Of a DNA stretch of 64,000 nt, positions 61,572-64,000 are shown in pieces. The first letter of the stretch is position 1; each line of letters begins with the position of its first letter. The notes under the pieces are model-generated. The model saw only the letters and a program-made list of their open reading frames with translations, did no database searches and was not told the origin of the DNA. Position numbers and translations under genes: made by a program. The stretch is from UMGS1933 sp051891435 (GTDB taxonomy: Bacteria; Bacillota; Clostridia; TANB77; CAG-508): NCBI GenBank assembly GCA_051891435.1, contig JBJFFE010000069.1, positions 24,611 through 88,610 of the forward strand. Direction: 5' to 3'.

Positions 61572-64000
61572 ATGAACGACAATATTATTATTAAAAAAGC
61601 AAATGTACACAATTTAAAAAATGTAAGTTTAACAATACCAAAAAATAAATTAATAGTGGTAACAGGACTTTCTGGTTCAGGAAAATCATCACTTGCTTTT
61701 GATACATTATATGCAGAAGGGCAAAGAAGATATGTAGAAAGCCTTTCTTCTTATGCACGTCAATTTTTAGGCATAATGGACAAGCCAGATGTAGAATCTA
61801 TAGAAGGCCTTTCACCTGCAATATCAATCGACCAAAAAACAACATCGAAAAATCCACGTTCTACAGTTGGAACAGTTACAGAAATATATGACTATATTCG
61901 TTTACTATATGCAAGAATAGGTGTGCCACATTGCCCAAATTGTGGTAAAAAAATAGAAAAACAAAGTTTAGACCAAATAGTAGATAAAGTACTAAGCCTA
62001 GAAGAAGGAACAAAAATACAAGTACTTGCACCAGTAATTAGAGGAAAAAAAGGTGAGTATGTAAAATTACTAGAAGGTTTTAGTAAAGAAGGATTTGTAA
62101 GAGTAAGAGTAGATGGAACAACTTATGAAATTACAGATGATATTGAAATAGATAGAAAGAAAAAACACAATATAGATTTAATAGTAGATAGACTAGTTGT
62201 TAAGCCAGATATAAGAAGTAGATTATCTGAATCTGTAGAAACTGCTTTAAAATATGCGAATAATTTAGTATTAATAGATGTACAGGGGAAAGAAGAAATG
62301 CTATTTAGTCAAAACTATGCATGCCCAGACTGTAATATTAGCATTGAAGAATTAACACCAAGAATGTTTTCATTTAATAACCCATTTGGAGCATGCCCCG
62401 ACTGTTTAGGTATAGGATATTTAATGAAAATAGATGAAGATTTAATATTACCAGATAAAAATAAAACTTTATATGATGGAGTGAAAGCTTTTGGCGCAAG
62501 CAATATGAAAAAAGGAGACACCATGGCAAAAATGTATTTTGAAAGTATTGCTAAAAAATATGGTGTTGATATATCAAAACCAATAAAAAAATTACCAAGA
62601 GAATTTTTAGACAAGATAATGTATGGAACAGGAGAAGAAACTATAGATTTCGAATACACTTCAGCTGCAGGAACAAGAAAATTTACTGCTCCATTTGAAG
62701 GAGTAATTCCAACACTTGAGAGAAGATATAGAGAAACAAAATCTAATGGCATGAGAAACTTCTATGAGATGTATATGAGTTATAGCCATTGTGATACTTG
62801 CCATGGAGCAAGATTAAAAAAAGAAAGTTTAGCAGTTACAGTTGGAGATAAAAACATAAAAGAACTTACAGATATGCCAATTAATAGAATAAAGGAATTC
62901 TTAAGTAATTTGGAACTAAGCAGAACTGAAAAGATGATATCAGAACAAATTATTAGAGAAATAAATTTAAGATTACAATTCTTAATGGATGTAGGACTTG
63001 AATATATAACTTTATCTAGAAGTGCAGGAACATTATCAGGTGGAGAAGCACAAAGAATAAGACTTGCAACTCAAATTGGTTCTGGATTAACTGGTGTAAT
63101 GTATATTTTGGACGAACCAAGTATTGGACTTCACCAAAGAGACAATAACAAATTAATTGAAACCCTAAGAAAGCTAAGAGACTTAGGAAACACAGTAATA
63201 GTTGTAGAACATGATGAAGATACAATGTATGCAGCAGACCAAATTATAGATATTGGTCCGGGTGCAGGAGTCCATGGTGGAAAAGTTGTAGCACAAGGAA
63301 CGGTTGAAGAAATAAAGAAAATAACAGAATCAGAAACAGGAAATTATTTAAGCGGAAGAAAACAAATAAAAGTACCCAAAATAAGAAGAAAACCAAGCAG
63401 ATTATCAATTGAAATAAAAGGGGCTTGTGAGAACAACTTAAAGAATATAGATGTAAAATTTCCACTAGGAGTATTTACATGTGTTACAGGGGTGTCTGGT
63501 TCAGGAAAAAGTACATTAGTAAATGAAATACTATATAAAACACTAGCAAGAGATTTATATAAAGCAAGTGAAAGACCAGGAAAATGTAATGAAATAGTAG
63601 GAATAGAAAATATTGATAAAATAATAAATATAGACCAATCTCCAATAGGAAGAACACCAAGGTCAAACCCTGCAACATATACAGGAGTATTTGATAATAT
63701 TAGAGACTTATTTGCAGAAACAAACGAAGCAAAATTAAGAGGATATTCAAAAGGAAGGTTTAGCTTTAATGTTTCTGGTGGTAGATGTGAACATTGCCAA
63801 GGAGATGGAATATTAAAAATAGAAATGCATTTTCTATCAGATATATATGTACCATGTGAAGTGTGTAAAGGAACAAGATACAACAAAGAAACTTTAGAGG
63901 TAAAATATAAAGGAAAAAGTATAGCAGACGTGTTAGATATGACAGTAGAAGAAGCGCTAGAATTTTTTGCAAATATTCCAAAAATAAAACAAAAAATCCA
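61572..64000 (+). CDS. uvrA: Excinuclease ABC subunit A, 3' end outside window
   Basis: Damage-sensing ABC ATPase of nucleotide excision repair; about 809 residues visible of about 940. ATG 61572 after AAAGGAGA. First Walker A GLSGSGKSSLAFDT, zinc finger CPNCGKK (plus CPDCNI, CPDCLGIG), signature TLSGGEAQRIRLA, Walker B MYILDEPSIGLHQRD, second Walker A GVSGSGKSTLVNEI, zinc finger CEHCQGDG...CEVCKG. No CGGN site is needed up to the window edge. Confidence 0.98.
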   Translation, partial: MNDNIIIKKANVHNLKNVSLTIPKNKLIVVTGLSGSGKSSLAFDTLYAEGQRRYVESLSSYARQFLGIMDKPDVESIEGLSPAISIDQKTTSKNPRSTVGTVTEIYDYIRLLYARIGVPHCPNCGKKIEKQSLDQIVDKVLSLEEGTKIQVLAPVIRGKKGEYVKLLEGFSKEGFVRVRVDGTTYEITDDIEIDRKKKHNIDLIVDRLVVKPDIRSRLSESVETALKYANNLVLIDVQGKEEMLFSQNYACPDCNISIEELTPRMFSFNNPFGACPDCLGIGYLMKIDEDLILPDKNKTLYDGVKAFGASNMKKGDTMAKMYFESIAKKYGVDISKPIKKLPREFLDKIMYGTGEETIDFEYTSAAGTRKFTAPFEGVIPTLERRYRETKSNGMRNFYEMYMSYSHCDTCHGARLKKESLAVTVGDKNIKELTDMPINRIKEFLSNLELSRTEKMISEQIIREINLRLQFLMDVGLEYITLSRSAGTLSGGEAQRIRLATQIGSGLTGVMYILDEPSIGLHQRDNNKLIETLRKLRDLGNTVIVVEHDEDTMYAADQIIDIGPGAGVHGGKVVAQGTVEEIKKITESETGNYLSGRKQIKVPKIRRKPSRLSIEIKGACENNLKNIDVKFPLGVFTCVTGVSGSGKSTLVNEILYKTLARDLYKASERPGKCNEIVGIENIDKIINIDQSPIGRTPRSNPATYTGVFDNIRDLFAETNEAKLRGYSKGRFSFNVSGGRCEHCQGDGILKIEMHFLSDIYVPCEVCKGTRYNKETLEVKYKGKSIADVLDMTVEEALEFFANIPKIKQKI

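Overview
The window is very AT-rich DNA from a spore-forming member of the Firmicutes/Clostridia. The evidence is SpoIVA, anaerobic ribonucleotide reductase NrdD/NrdG, pyruvate phosphate dikinase, Asp23/AmaP, sortases, strong Shine-Dalgarno (SD) sequences and frequent TTG starts. Gene order matches common clostridial blocks (nusB-xseA-xseB, pyrH-frr, rimP-nusA-rnpM-infB-rbfA-nrnA-truB, uvrB-uvrA). I cannot name the species.

The outstanding feature is translational. Ten native genes (addA, a pilin-like GLUG protein, xseA, spoIVA, a sortase, rimP, truB, rbgA, dnaE, uvrB) look broken by a +1 frameshift, 18 times in all. At every break the upstream frame runs into an in-frame CGG codon. Reading the four bases CGGN as one glycine (skip C, read GGN) restores the family sequence exactly, often at an invariant glycine: the Walker A loops of AddA and UvrB, the G1 loop of RbgA, and the conserved DnaE, RimP, TruB and SpoIVA segments. 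In the native genes I scanned I found no CGG used as an ordinary triplet, while C|GG out of phase is common and harmless, and CGA, CGC and CGT are used normally. The simplest reading is a lineage in which CGG is unassigned and CGGN is decoded as glycine by genome-wide +1 frameshifting. I know of no described bacterial system like this. The genes affected are annotated here as single joined CDSs.

Layout. 1-7 kb: coiled-coil repeat protein, addA, pilin-like GLUG protein. 7-12 kb: ppdK, HD phosphohydrolase, SecD-like protein. 12-19 kb: rhodanese, Asp23/AmaP/DUF2273 envelope-stress set, nusB, xseA, xseB, an ATP-grasp protein, pyrH, frr. 19-29 kb: nrdDG, PrsA-like foldase, DUF1189 protein, trpS, obg, lexA, an atypical gene. 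29-32 kb: spoIVA, pgsA, a small anchored protein and a convergent sortase. 32.4-41.5 kb: the rimP-nusA-infB translation operon through rbgA and mrnC. 41.5-47.5 kb: tRNA-Glu with decayed copies, dnaE, a double-HTH regulator. 47.6-51 kb: sortase-substrate/sortase B set. 51-58 kb: peroxiredoxin, DUF1540 protein, fba, smpB, small exported proteins, a RluA-type synthase. 58-64 kb: RelA-like synthetase, uvrB, uvrA (runs off the window).

A second layer consists of short genes of clearly different composition (27887-28885, 53821-54018, 60927-61130 minus, 61330-61512, and the centre of 47657-48484). The first four carry CGG as a plain triplet, in conflict with the host rule, which suggests recent transfer. 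The fifth, fused to native ends, has no in-frame CGG. Intergenic regions also hold a dispersed GC-rich hairpin family, two larger inverted-repeat elements, and three terminators whose 3' arm doubles as the ribosome binding site of the next gene.
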